Source of the DNA: Herbaspirillum rhizosphaerae
GTDB taxonomy: Bacteria; Pseudomonadota; Gammaproteobacteria; Burkholderiales; Burkholderiaceae_D
DNA length: 64,000 nt
Reading direction: 5' to 3'
Assembly (NCBI RefSeq): GCF_001189965.1
Contig: NZ_LFLU01000003.1
Coordinates: 1-64,000, forward strand
Shown here: positions 40,002 to 47,752 of the stretch, in pieces
How the letters are laid out: the number at the start of each line of letters is the position of its first letter
Numbering within the stretch: position 1 is the stretch's first letter
Notes under the pieces: generated by a model
What the model saw: the letters and a program-made list of their open reading frames with translations, nothing else
Databases searched by the model: none
What the model was told of the DNA's origin: nothing
Translations under genes and position numbers: made by a program

Positions 40002-41729
40002 ATGTCGCTGAATCGCTTATTCTGGTTAATCTCGGTTGCGCTGATGCTGATCTTTCTCGCGTTGACCGCACGGATCGTCTCCAGCGAATGGGGCGAATAT
40101 CGCCGCGGCGCTCGCAGCGTCGAGACGGTGCGGCTGGTGCAGCTCACCATGATCGCCATGGAAAAGACGTCCATCGAGCGCGGTCCGTCGAATGGGCTGA
40201 TGGGCGGCGAGTCGGCAGACCTGCCGCAGCTTTCCAAAAAACTCCAGGCTGCGCGCGAGCAAACCGACGAGTCGATCATCACCTTGCTCGATGCCTTGCG
40301 CGCGGATGCCGATGTGCGCTATGCCCCGGTCATCCGCAAGATCGAGTACGTCAAGGGTGCGCTGGAGCCGGCGCGACTGGATGTGGATCGCCAGGCAGGA
40401 TTGCCGCGTTCCCAGCGTTCTTCCGATGATGTCTCTGCCGCAGTCAACGGCATGATCAATCTGATTCCTCCCTTTGTGACCGCCGTTGCCGATTTGACCA
40501 GCATCGCGATTCAATCCGACCCGGAATTGCTGGACGGCCTGACCGGCATGCGCGTGGCGTCGAGCTTGCGCGAATACGCCGGGCAGGTCGGCTCGAAATT
40601 TACGGCGCCGGTCGTCACGCAGCGACCCTTGACCAAGGACGAGGTCATCGAGATCGGCAAACTCTACGGCCGCATCGAGCAGCTGCGTTCCTTGCTCAAT
40701 ATCCAGATGCGGGCTTACCGGAACAATGCGGCATACAACGCCGCCTTGTCGGAGCTTGACGCGCAATACTTCGGCAAAGGCTTGCCGATTTTGGGCGAGT
40801 TGCTGCAAGTGGGCCTGATTTCCGGCGGCTATGAACTGACGACGGCCGAATTGGCGGCGCGCTATGTGCCGCCGATGGCGTCGATCCTGCGTTTGCGCGA
40901 TGTCATTCTGGCGGATCTGGTTCACGATGCAGAAATCCGCAATCATCAGGCGCGCAATTATCTGATCGCCACGATAGCCATGGCGATCGCGGCCTTCGTC
41001 TTTTTCTTCGTGCTGATGTATCTGGTGCGCCAGCGCGTACTGGCGCCGATTTTGCGCGCGACCAGGCTGGTGACCGGGCTGGCGGTCGACAATCTCGATG
41101 TGAAGATTCCGGAGGCGCGCTATCAGGACGAAATCGGCGACATGTTGCGTGCATTGCACGTGCTGAAGGCGCGCAGTCATGAGCGTCTCGAGCTGGCCAG
41201 CGAGCGCGAGACGCTGATTCAGCAATTGCAGGTGTCGTCGAATACGGACTTCCTGACCGGCGTGCTGAACCGGCGCGCGTTCTTTGCGCACAGCGAGCAG
41301 CAACTGGCGGTGGCGCAGCGCTACAAGCGCAATCTGGCGCTCATTCTGCTGGATATCGACCACTTCAAGCGCATCAACGACAATCATGGCCACCTTGCCG
41401 GCGACAGTATCCTGCGCAATGCCGTCCAGTTGATCGCGCAGTTGCTGCGCAAGGTGGATATCCTTGCGCGCTACGGCGGCGAGGAGTTCATCATTCTGCT
41501 GCCGGAGGCCGATCTGGAGCAGGCGCTGATCGTGGCGGAAAAACTGCGGGCGACATTGGCGGGACACGCCATTGCCACTGACGATGGCTCGCAAATTTCT
41601 ATTACTGCCAGCTTCGGCGTGAGCGCGCTTGCCGGCGAAGAAAATCTCGATCACATGATCCGGCTGGCCGACGAGGCGCTGTACGTCGCCAAGAATGGCG
41701 GGCGCAATCGGGTTGTGCGCGCAGGCTGA
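40002..41729 (+). CDS. Membrane-bound diguanylate cyclase (GGDEF)
   Basis: Makes c-di-GMP from two GTP. 575 residues from the ATG at 40002. Transmembrane helix 1 is LFWLISVALMLIFLALTARI (about 5-25), followed by a periplasmic helical sensor region (about 30-320), helix 2 near 325-350, a HAMP-like linker (LVRQRVLAPILRATRLVTGL) and the GGDEF domain (about 410-570). The active site is intact as RYGGEEF, with the inhibitory site RKVD five residues before it. AAGG precedes the ATG; the open frame upstream has no conserved residues. Ligand unknown. Confidence 0.92.
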   Translation: MSLNRLFWLISVALMLIFLALTARIVSSEWGEYRRGARSVETVRLVQLTMIAMEKTSIERGPSNGLMGGESADLPQLSKKLQAAREQTDESIITLLDALRADADVRYAPVIRKIEYVKGALEPARLDVDRQAGLPRSQRSSDDVSAAVNGMINLIPPFVTAVADLTSIAIQSDPELLDGLTGMRVASSLREYAGQVGSKFTAPVVTQRPLTKDEVIEIGKLYGRIEQLRSLLNIQMRAYRNNAAYNAALSELDAQYFGKGLPILGELLQVGLISGGYELTTAELAARYVPPMASILRLRDVILADLVHDAEIRNHQARNYLIATIAMAIAAFVFFFVLMYLVRQRVLAPILRATRLVTGLAVDNLDVKIPEARYQDEIGDMLRALHVLKARSHERLELASERETLIQQLQVSSNTDFLTGVLNRRAFFAHSEQQLAVAQRYKRNLALILLDIDHFKRINDNHGHLAGDSILRNAVQLIAQLLRKVDILARYGGEEFIILLPEADLEQALIVAEKLRATLAGHAIATDDGSQISITASFGVSALAGEENLDHMIRLADEALYVAKNGGRNRVVRAG

Positions 41730-41741
41730 AGCGCATTGCCG

Positions 41742-42167
41742 TCAGTCGCGGTCGTTGAAGGCCGAGATGTTCGAGACCTGAAAGACGCTGGACAGCGAGT
41801 GCAGTTCGTTGCGATGCAGTTCCGCCAGACGATGCAGATATTGTTCGCCGATTTCCGTCAGCCTTACCTGCACCAGGCGCTTGTCCTTGTCGTCCTGCGT
41901 GCGTGTCACCAATCCCGCTTTTTCGCATCGCGTCACCAGCGCCACCACGCCGTGGTGTTGTGATTGCAGGCGCTCGGCCAACTCGCTGATGCTGGCCCAA
42001 TCGCGTCCCGGAAACCCCTTGATATGCAGCATCAGCAGATATTGCAGTGGCGTGAGGCCTTCGCTTTGCGCGGCGTCTTCGCTGAAGCGGATGAAGCGGC
42101 GCAACTGATAGCGAAACTCCGACAGGGCTTCGAAATCGTCTTTTTGCAAGCGTGAGGGTGTTTTCAT
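41742..42167 (-). CDS. MarR-family transcriptional regulator
   Basis: A 141-residue dimeric winged-helix regulator. From the ATG at 42167 the protein starts with MKTPSRLQKDDFEALSEFRY. The DNA-binding region is SISELAERLQSQHHGVVALV followed by RCEKAGLVTRTQDDKDKRLV, the recognition helix and wing typical of MarR. Ligand unknown, though MarR proteins often sense phenolic or oxidising compounds. Divergent from the HPP-CBS gene, so likely to control it and itself. Confidence 0.9.
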   Translation of the reverse strand: MKTPSRLQKDDFEALSEFRYQLRRFIRFSEDAAQSEGLTPLQYLLMLHIKGFPGRDWASISELAERLQSQHHGVVALVTRCEKAGLVTRTQDDKDKRLVQVRLTEIGEQYLHRLAELHRNELHSLSSVFQVSNISAFNDRD

Positions 42168-42242
42168 CGATGGTGTGGCGAGGCGGTGGTGCGGGAGTGA
42201 AAATCCCGCAATCCTGCATAGTAATGCCTTGCTTCGGCAAAA

Positions 42243-42263
42243 TATATCATCTTGTGATGTAAT
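42243..42263. promoter_or_regulatory. Candidate MarR operator
   Basis: An imperfect AT-rich palindrome centred on CATC-TTGT-GATG (42249-42260), lying between the divergent MarR and HPP-CBS genes and close to where both promoters should be. Only the position and partial symmetry support it. Confidence 0.35.
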
Positions 42264-42295
42264 TGCGTATTCGGTTTTGTTGATTACTTCCAAGA

Positions 42296-43504
42296 ATGGG
42301 TTGGGGCATGCGCGATTTTATCCTGCAATGGCTGGAGAGTTTTATTCCGCAAAAGGCGGCGGTGGATCGTTTTGAACGCATGCGCGCCAGTGTGGGCGCC
42401 TTGTTCGGCATTTTGCTGACGGGATTGTTGAGTGTGTCGGTCTTGCCGCACGAGGCGGCGGTATGGCTGATCGCGCCGATGGGGGCGTCGGCAGTGCTGT
42501 TGTTTGCTGTGCCGGCCAGCCCGCTGGCGCAGCCGTGGTCGCTGATCGGCGGCAATCTGGTGGCGGCGCTGGTGGGGGTGACATGCGCCAGGCTGGTGGC
42601 TGAACCGTTTCTGGCGGCGGCGTTGGCGATTGCCCTGGCGGTCGCGTGCATGTTCGCGTTGCGCTGTATCCATCCGCCCAGCGGCGCGGTGGCGTTGACG
42701 GCAGTGCTCGGCGGGCCGGCGGTGCATGCCATGGGATATGGTTTTGTGTTGGCGCCGGTGCTGCTCAATTCATTTCTGTTGCTGGCGACGGCCCTGTTTT
42801 TCAATAACGCGACAGGGCGCCGCTATCCGCATGCCCAGCAAAACGAACATCGCCACAACATGCACCGGACGGCCGATGCAGCGCCGACGACGCGCCTGGG
42901 TTTCTCGCATGACGATCTGGACGCGGTGCTGCGGCGTTACAACCAGGTGCTGGATATCAGCCGCGACGATCTGGAAGAGATTTTCTTGCAGACGGAGATG
43001 GAGGCGTATCGTCGCCGCTTTGGCGAAACGGTGTGTGCGGACATCATGTCGGGCGATGTCGTGGCGGCGGAGTTTTCGACCGAACTGGCGGAAGCGTGGC
43101 GGCTGATGCGGGAGCACAGGCTGCAGGCTCTGCCGGTGGTCGACAGGGCGCGCCGGGTCATCGGCATCGTTACCAAAACCGATTTTCTCCAGCATGCCGG
43201 TCCGCACGATTATCAGCATCTGGGCGACAAGCTGCGCGCCTTCCTGCAGCGCACGCCGCATACGCACTCCATCAAGCCGGAAGTGGTCGGGCAGATCATG
43301 AGCGCCAAGGTCAGGACGGCATCGGTGTATTTGCCTATCGTGCAACTGGTGCCGCTGATGGCGGATGAGGGTGTGCATCAGATTCCGGTGATCGATGACG
43401 AGAAGCGTCTGGCCGGCATGGTGACGCAGGCTGACATGGTGGCTGCGCTTTACGTGAATAACCTCGCGCGCGCTTCGACCGGCCTGCGCGCAGTGGCGTC
43501 CTGA
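42296..43504 (+). CDS. HPP-family membrane protein with C-terminal CBS pair
   Basis: A 402-residue protein. The N-terminal HPP domain (about 15-175) has four hydrophobic helices and the family motif RCIHPPSGAVALT near residue 122. After a hydrophilic linker a CBS pair spans about 240-395 (VCADIMSGDVVAAEFSTELA and VGQIMSAKVRTASVYLPIVQ). HPP proteins are suspected transporters, linked in plastids and cyanobacteria to nitrite, and the CBS pair suggests adenylate gating. Substrate here is unknown. ATG at 42296 has a weak ribosome site; a second ATG lies at 42308. Divergent from a MarR regulator. Confidence 0.86.
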   Translation: MGWGMRDFILQWLESFIPQKAAVDRFERMRASVGALFGILLTGLLSVSVLPHEAAVWLIAPMGASAVLLFAVPASPLAQPWSLIGGNLVAALVGVTCARLVAEPFLAAALAIALAVACMFALRCIHPPSGAVALTAVLGGPAVHAMGYGFVLAPVLLNSFLLLATALFFNNATGRRYPHAQQNEHRHNMHRTADAAPTTRLGFSHDDLDAVLRRYNQVLDISRDDLEEIFLQTEMEAYRRRFGETVCADIMSGDVVAAEFSTELAEAWRLMREHRLQALPVVDRARRVIGIVTKTDFLQHAGPHDYQHLGDKLRAFLQRTPHTHSIKPEVVGQIMSAKVRTASVYLPIVQLVPLMADEGVHQIPVIDDEKRLAGMVTQADMVAALYVNNLARASTGLRAVAS

Positions 43505-43599
43505 TGCGATTGCTGCCGGCGTCGAACGATTTGATCCGATGGCGTCTAAAATAGCGAGGGCATACAAAGCAAAGATCTGGATTAATACAGGAGGCCGCC

Positions 43600-43722
43600 A
43601 TGCGCCAAGCTGCTCTGATTTCAGTCATTCTCGCCATGCTGCTGACGGCCGCGTGCCAGCGCAAAGGCGATCCGCCGAAGCCGACCGTGTCGATGGCGCC
43701 GGTAGCGGAGCGTGCAGGCTAG
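43600..43722 (+). CDS. Small lipoprotein (40 residues)
   Basis: A short gene with a strong AGGAGG ribosome site seven bases before its ATG. It encodes MRQAALISVILAMLLTAACQ followed by 20 polar, proline-rich residues. The lipobox TAAC predicts cleavage and lipid attachment at Cys19, leaving a 22-residue mature lipoprotein. It resembles the small lipoproteins beside many lysA or other genes in proteobacteria, but I cannot name a family. Location (inner or outer membrane) is uncertain; Gln follows the cysteine, which usually favours the outer membrane. Confidence 0.7.
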   Translation: MRQAALISVILAMLLTAACQRKGDPPKPTVSMAPVAERAG

Positions 43723-43781
43723 CGCTTGTGGCGTAAGTTATTGGATTTGTGAATATCTGCTATTGGAACAATAAAGCAGAC

Positions 43782-43881
43782 GAGGGCAGAGGTGATCGCT
43801 ATAGTTGCACCTGTCTCCTCCAATTTTCCTCCTTAAGAAATTGGATTCAGCCCGCAACCTCTGGTTCGCGGGCTTTTTTTT
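43782..43881 (+). ncRNA. Candidate small RNA with a loop-displayed anti-Shine-Dalgarno sequence
   Basis: About 100 bases that fold into three consecutive stem-loops. Hairpin 1 (43782-43820) pairs GAGG/CCTC and AGGTG/CACCT. Hairpin 2 pairs CCAATTT (43820-43826) with AAATTGG (43838-43844), and its loop contains CCTCCTT (43828-43834), the same as the 16S rRNA anti-Shine-Dalgarno. Hairpin 3 is a rho-independent terminator. A possible promoter is TTGTGA (43747-43752), 17 bases, then AATAAA (43770-43775). It recalls, from memory, the Rfam 'Betaproteobacteria toxic small RNA'. The 5' end is inferred. Confidence 0.6.
43849..43881 (+). terminator. Rho-independent terminator of the candidate small RNA
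   Basis: AGCCCGC (43849-43855) pairs with GCGGGCT (43868-43874), extended by AACC/GGTT with one bulge and a TCT loop, then eight T's. It lies 127 bases past the lipoprotein stop, so it may serve that transcript or the small RNA. Confidence 0.9.
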
Positions 43882-43965
43882 GCTCAAAATCTGACCCAAA
43901 AGACTGCGGCTCCGCTTCTTGGTAAGATGTCGGCCAGTTGCCACGCAGTCCTCGTAAAGATATCC

Positions 43966-44157
43966 ATGTCCCAAACTCCCCCGGAACGCCCTGATACCCC
44001 TTGTGTCGCCGTTTGCTCAACAACTTTTGACGATGTTTGCCGTGGTTGCGGCCGTACCGTGTCGGAGGTGGCGCACTGGGTATTCATGACCGAGGAAGAA
44101 AAAGACGTGGTCTGGAAGCGTATTACCGCCGAGGGTTATCCGCGCCGCCAGAAATAA
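43966..44157 (+). CDS. DUF1289 family protein
   Basis: A 63-residue cytoplasmic protein. CVAVCSTTFDDVCRGCGRTV contains the four cysteines of the family (C-x3-C-x7-C-x2-C), which probably bind a metal, and is followed by the typical EVAHWVFMTEEEKDVVWKRI. Function unknown. I use the ATG at 43966, which gives the usual length; no strong ribosome site is visible. Confidence 0.85.
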   Translation: MSQTPPERPDTPCVAVCSTTFDDVCRGCGRTVSEVAHWVFMTEEEKDVVWKRITAEGYPRRQK

Positions 44158-44228
44158 GATGCACCGCTGAATTCCGAATACCTCTGTTATTGATGATGAA
44201 GTACGTCCCCACTTAAGGAGTCGCAAAC

Positions 44229-44894
44229 ATGATTCAAAAACGCTTTGCTTATCAGGTTGCATCGGCATTCATGCTCGTCGCGTTGACGGCATGCAGTGCT
44301 GTTCCGCCGGCTGCGCCCGCAACTGCCGGCGCCAATACGCTGCCGGAAATTCCTGCGCCCGCGCCGGTAACGCTGGCTGCCGGCACGACGGCTTTGCTGG
44401 TGCTGGATATTAATTCTGCCGTGTGCCAGCCGAATCCGGCTTGCCTTGCCACCGTGCCGGCGATCGTCTCGCTCATCAACAAGGCGCGTGCAGCCAAGGT
44501 TCCGGTCTTGTATTCGACCACCGTCAGCCCGGCCGGTCCGCCGCCTATGTTGTCGGCGGTTGCGCCGCAGCCGGGTGAGCCCGTGGTCTCGACGCGCGCC
44601 AACAAATTCACCGGCACCAATCTCGAAGAACTGCTGAAGCAGGTCAAGGCGGAAACGCTGGTGATCGTCGGCAGTGCGGCCAATGGCGCGGTGATGTACA
44701 CGTCTTTCCATGCCAATACGCGCGGATTTACCGTGGTGGTGGCGGAGGATGGTATTTCCAGCCCGGCCGCCATCAGTACGCAGGTGGCGCGTTATCAGGT
44801 GCTGAATCAGCCTGGCTTCATCAATGCAAACAACACGCCGCTGGCGGACAAGAAGGTTACCTTGAGCCGCGGCGATCTGATCACGTTCAAATAA
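44229..44894 (+). CDS. Isochorismatase-like secreted lipoprotein lacking the catalytic cysteine
   Basis: A 221-residue lipoprotein. The lipobox LTAC puts the lipid at Cys22, followed by an Ala/Pro-rich linker to about residue 48. The isochorismatase-like domain begins with TALLVLDIN (Asp60) and has the lysine in RANKFTGT (Lys126). At the usual cysteine position the sequence is VGSAANGAVMYTSFHA, with Ala154 where a hydrolase has Cys. So it is not a standard cysteine hydrolase; it may be an isochorismatase-type enzyme, which also lacks this cysteine, or non-catalytic. Cys66 and Cys72 could form a disulfide. AAGGAG precedes the ATG. Confidence 0.8.
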   Translation: MIQKRFAYQVASAFMLVALTACSAVPPAAPATAGANTLPEIPAPAPVTLAAGTTALLVLDINSAVCQPNPACLATVPAIVSLINKARAAKVPVLYSTTVSPAGPPPMLSAVAPQPGEPVVSTRANKFTGTNLEELLKQVKAETLVIVGSAANGAVMYTSFHANTRGFTVVVAEDGISSPAAISTQVARYQVLNQPGFINANNTPLADKKVTLSRGDLITFK

Positions 44895-44941
44895 GCGCGT
44901 GATCGGTTTCGGCGGTTTTTATCTCTGAACCGGCATCGACG

Positions 44942-44963
44942 ATAAGGGGCTTTTGCCCCTTAT
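44942..44963 (+). terminator. Terminator hairpin after the isochorismatase-like gene
   Basis: Nine-base arms ATAAGGGGC and GCCCCTTAT with a TTTT loop, 48 bases past the stop. The T-run after it is weak. It lies between convergent genes and may serve both. Confidence 0.6.
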
Positions 44964-44996
44964 TGCATTGTGCGGCGTGTGTTTGCGTGCGGCGGA

Positions 44997-45626
44997 TCAG
45001 GCCGGGATGGTGTTGATGATGCCGAAAAACGGCATGCCTGCCTTGCGCAGCATGCCGGTCAGCGCAATCATGGGCAGGCCGGTCAGGGCGGTAGGGTCGG
45101 TGCTGTCGATTCGTTCGAGGATGGCGATCCCCAGGCCTTCGTTTTTTGCGCTGCCGGCGCAATTGTAAGGTTGCTCAATGCGCAGGTAGGCGTCGAGTTC
45201 GGCGTCGGGCAGCTTGCGGAAGGTGACGAAGGTCTGGATATTTTCGATTTGCATGACGGGCTCGCCGGGGTTGCGATTGTCCAGCAGGCATAGCGCCGTG
45301 TGGAAGGTCACGCGCCGGCCGCGCATCAGTATCAGTTGCTTCAAGGCATTGTCGTGGTTGCCGGGCTTGCCGATCTGTTCGCCGTCGAGCGTGGCGACCT
45401 GGTCGGAGCCGATGATAAGCGAGTTCGGGCTGTGTTTTGCGATGGCCTCGCCTTTTTGCCTGGCCAGGCGGAGGGCCGTGGCTTCCGGGCTTTCTCCTGC
45501 TGCCGGCGTCTCGTCGATGTCCGGTGAAATCGCCTCGAAAGGCAGTTGCAGCCTCGCTAACAGCTCTTTCCGGTAGGTCGAGCTGGAAGCCAGAATCAGG
45601 CGGGGGAGGGGCGCGGAATTGGGCAT
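44997..45626 (-). CDS. maf: Maf-family nucleotide pyrophosphatase (YceF type)
   Basis: A 209-residue cytosolic house-cleaning phosphatase that hydrolyses non-canonical nucleotides. The opening LILASSSTYRKELLARLQLP and PDIDETP are the Maf signature, followed by GSDQVATLDGE and the C-terminal RIDSTDPTALTGLPM. The 'GSDQVA' and 'PYNCAGSAKNEGLG' blocks fit the YceF (7-methyl-GTP) subgroup, which is also the one normally found beside the DUF177-rpmF genes. Divergent from that cluster. Confidence 0.93.
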   Translation of the reverse strand: MPNSAPLPRLILASSSTYRKELLARLQLPFEAISPDIDETPAAGESPEATALRLARQKGEAIAKHSPNSLIIGSDQVATLDGEQIGKPGNHDNALKQLILMRGRRVTFHTALCLLDNRNPGEPVMQIENIQTFVTFRKLPDAELDAYLRIEQPYNCAGSAKNEGLGIAILERIDSTDPTALTGLPMIALTGMLRKAGMPFFGIINTIPA

Positions 45627-45672
45627 TATGCGACAGCAGGTAAGAAGTGTTTGCTAAAAATGCGCTAACACT

Positions 45673-45702
45673 TTGACGAATAAGGGAAAACGCTGTTATT
45701 AT
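45673..45702 (+). promoter_or_regulatory. Promoter of the DUF177-rpmF-plsX-fab cluster
   Basis: TTGACG at 45673-45678, an 18-base spacer, and TATTAT at 45697-45702 preceded by TG (extended -10). It places the transcript start about 22 bases before the DUF177 ATG. One of the best promoters in the window. Confidence 0.75.
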
Positions 45703-45730
45703 CGCAGGTTTTCCGGATTCTGCTTTCGCC

Positions 45731-46225
45731 ATGGGCACTTTTGTGATCGACGCATTTGAATTTAGTCGGCTCAAAGAGCACGCCGAAGGCGAGTTGTCGG
45801 TAGCCGATCTGGCGCGTCTTGCCGGTGAAACGGTTGATCGCTCCGGCGCCATCAAGTGGTCGTTGAGCGGCGGTGTCGACAAGCTCGGACATCCGCAATT
45901 GAGTCTCTCTATTTCCGGTCAGGTTAATCTGGTCTGTCAGCGTTGTTTGACGTCGATGCCGTTTCAGGTGTCGTCCGATTCGAAGCTGGTGCTGGCCAAG
46001 GATGAAGATGCCGCGGACGCCATCGAAGAATTGCTCGATGACGAAGAAGTTGATGTCATTGTCGGCGACGCGGCCTTCGATGTCGCCGTCCTGGTCGAGG
46101 ATGAGGCTTTGCTTGCGTTGCCGGTGGCCCCGAAGCACGATGTGTGTCCCGGTCATGTGGCGGCGGAAGCGGTTGCGGCAGAGAAAGTTTCTCCGTTTTC
46201 GGTATTGAAGAATTTAAAGCAGTAA
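45731..46225 (+). CDS. yceD: DUF177 protein (YceD, 23S rRNA accumulation protein)
   Basis: A 164-residue cytosolic protein. The family's metal-binding-like block is VNLVCQRCLTSMPFQV (C-x2-C), followed by an acidic stretch (KDEDAADAIEELLDDEEVDV) and the C-terminal EDEALLALPVAPKHDVCPGH. YceD is linked to 23S rRNA accumulation and is nearly always found upstream of rpmF, as here. First gene of the cluster; co-transcription with rpmF is likely, although rpmF also appears to have its own promoter. Confidence 0.9.
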   Translation: MGTFVIDAFEFSRLKEHAEGELSVADLARLAGETVDRSGAIKWSLSGGVDKLGHPQLSLSISGQVNLVCQRCLTSMPFQVSSDSKLVLAKDEDAADAIEELLDDEEVDVIVGDAAFDVAVLVEDEALLALPVAPKHDVCPGHVAAEAVAAEKVSPFSVLKNLKQ

Positions 46226-46297
46226 TTGTTGGTGGCGGGCTTTCGGGCTTGCCAAAGTACGGATTCTCGGTTGGTCAGTCAATTTGCTAGCCGGATA

Positions 46298-46306
46298 TGT
46301 TAAAAT
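46298..46306 (+). promoter_or_regulatory. Candidate extended -10 promoter for rpmF
   Basis: TG-T-TAAAAT (46298-46306), 27 bases before the rpmF ATG. No convincing -35 is present, as is common for extended -10 promoters. Confidence 0.45.
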
Positions 46307-46333
46307 TTTAGAACTTAAGGTTTAGGAGTTATC

Positions 46334-46516
46334 ATGGCTGTTCAGCAAAACAAAAAGACCCCATCGAAGCGCGGTATGCATCGTGCACACGATTTCCTGA
46401 CAGCGCCACCGCTGGCAGTCGAGCCGACAACTGGTGAAACACACCTGCGTCACCACATCAGCCCGAACGGTTTCTACCGTGGTCGTAAAGTTCTGAAGAC
46501 TAAGAACGACGAGTAA
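46334..46516 (+). CDS. rpmF: Ribosomal protein bL32
   Basis: A 60-residue basic large-subunit protein. It reads [20 protein letters not shown] at the start and [15 protein letters not shown] near the end, as in other proteobacterial L32. The zinc-binding cysteines of some L32 proteins are absent, a common 'C-minus' form. TTAGGAG lies seven bases upstream. Followed by its own terminator and plsX. Confidence 0.97.
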   Translation: MAVQQNKKTPSKRGMHRAHDFLTAPPLAVEPTTGETHLRHHISPNGFYRGRKVLKTKNDE

Positions 46517-46540
46517 TCGGGATTGCTGTTAAGGCGGAAT

Positions 46541-46575
46541 GCGGCGCAATGATTTTTTAATTGGCGCCGCTTTTT
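46541..46575 (+). terminator. Terminator or attenuator after rpmF
   Basis: GCGGCGC (46541-46547) pairs with GCGCCGC (46564-46570), with a 16-base loop and five T's. It lies between rpmF and plsX and may let ribosomal protein output exceed fatty-acid gene output. Confidence 0.75.
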
Positions 46576-46660
46576 ATATGCTGAATCAGCGTAGCGCGTC
46601 ATTTTGAATCGCGCCAAATCTGCCCCATAATGCGGGTTGGCAAGGCTCTGAATCAAAACA

Positions 46661-47752
46661 ATGACCATCAAAATTTCCATTGACTGCATGGGCGGCGATC
46701 ACGGCCCGTCAGTTACTATCCCAGCCGCCATTTCTTTTCTGCAGCGCGAACCCGACGCCGAGTTGATCTTGGTCGGTCAGGAAGAGTTGCTGCGTGCTGT
46801 TTTGCGCAAGCAAAAGCAGGCAGATGTCGCCCGGATTCGCATCCAGCACGCATCTGAGGTCGTCACCATGGACGATCCGATTGAAGTTGCCCTGCGGCGC
46901 AAAAAAGACTCGTCCATGCGCGTCGCCGTGAATCTGGTCAAGGACGGCCAGGCCAATGCGGCGGTTTCAGCCGGCAACACCGGCGCGCTCATGGCGGTGT
47001 CCCGCTATGTACTCAAAACGATACCAGGCGTCGATCGCCCGGCTATCTGCACTATTCTCCCGAATCAAAAAGACGGTCCGACCTACATGCTCGATCTGGG
47101 CGCCAATGTGGATTGCGAGCCGCAGCATTTGCATCAGTTTGCACTGATGGGTTCGGCCCTGGTTTCCGCCATGGAGGGCAAGCCCAAGCCGTCCATCGGT
47201 CTGCTCAATGTTGGCGAAGAAGAAATTAAAGGCAATGAAGTGGTCAAGCAGACGGCTGAGTTGCTGCATGCCGACCATGAAAAGGGCATACTTAATTTTT
47301 ACGGCAATGTCGAAGGAAATGACATTTTCGAAGGCACCACGGATATCGTGGTGTGCGACGGTTTTGTCGGCAACGTGACGCTGAAGGCTTCGGAAGGGTT
47401 GGGGCGCTTCGTCAAGATCGTTCTTACGACGGAATTCAAAAAAGGCTTCTTCAACAAGCTGGGTGCCCTGATTGCCTATGGCGCCATCAAGGCCCTGTCG
47501 CGGCGGCTGAATCCGTCCCGTTACAATGGCGCCAGCTTGCTGGGCTTGCGCGGGCTGGTATTCAAGAGCCACGGCGGCGCCGATGTGTATGCATTCGAAT
47601 GGGCGATCCGTCGCGCCTACGATGCGGCCAAATATGACGTGTTGTCGCGTATCACGACAACGATGGCGGAATTGATTCCGCAGGTGGAGGCCTTGCATGT
47701 TGCTGAGCGCGCCGCCACATCAACCGAAACAACAGAACAGAAAACGGTATGA
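46661..47752 (+). CDS. plsX: Phosphate acyltransferase PlsX
   Basis: Converts acyl-ACP to acyl-phosphate for phospholipid synthesis with PlsY/PlsC; peripheral membrane protein. 363 residues. The opening [19 protein letters not shown] is the PlsX signature, followed by [14 protein letters not shown] near 105, [14 protein letters not shown], and [17 protein letters not shown] near 230. The ATG at 46661 has only a weak site. Its stop overlaps the fabH start (ATGA), so the two are translationally coupled. Confidence 0.96.
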   Translation: MTIKISIDCMGGDHGPSVTIPAAISFLQREPDAELILVGQEELLRAVLRKQKQADVARIRIQHASEVVTMDDPIEVALRRKKDSSMRVAVNLVKDGQANAAVSAGNTGALMAVSRYVLKTIPGVDRPAICTILPNQKDGPTYMLDLGANVDCEPQHLHQFALMGSALVSAMEGKPKPSIGLLNVGEEEIKGNEVVKQTAELLHADHEKGILNFYGNVEGNDIFEGTTDIVVCDGFVGNVTLKASEGLGRFVKIVLTTEFKKGFFNKLGALIAYGAIKALSRRLNPSRYNGASLLGLRGLVFKSHGGADVYAFEWAIRRAYDAAKYDVLSRITTTMAELIPQVEALHVAERAATSTETTEQKTV

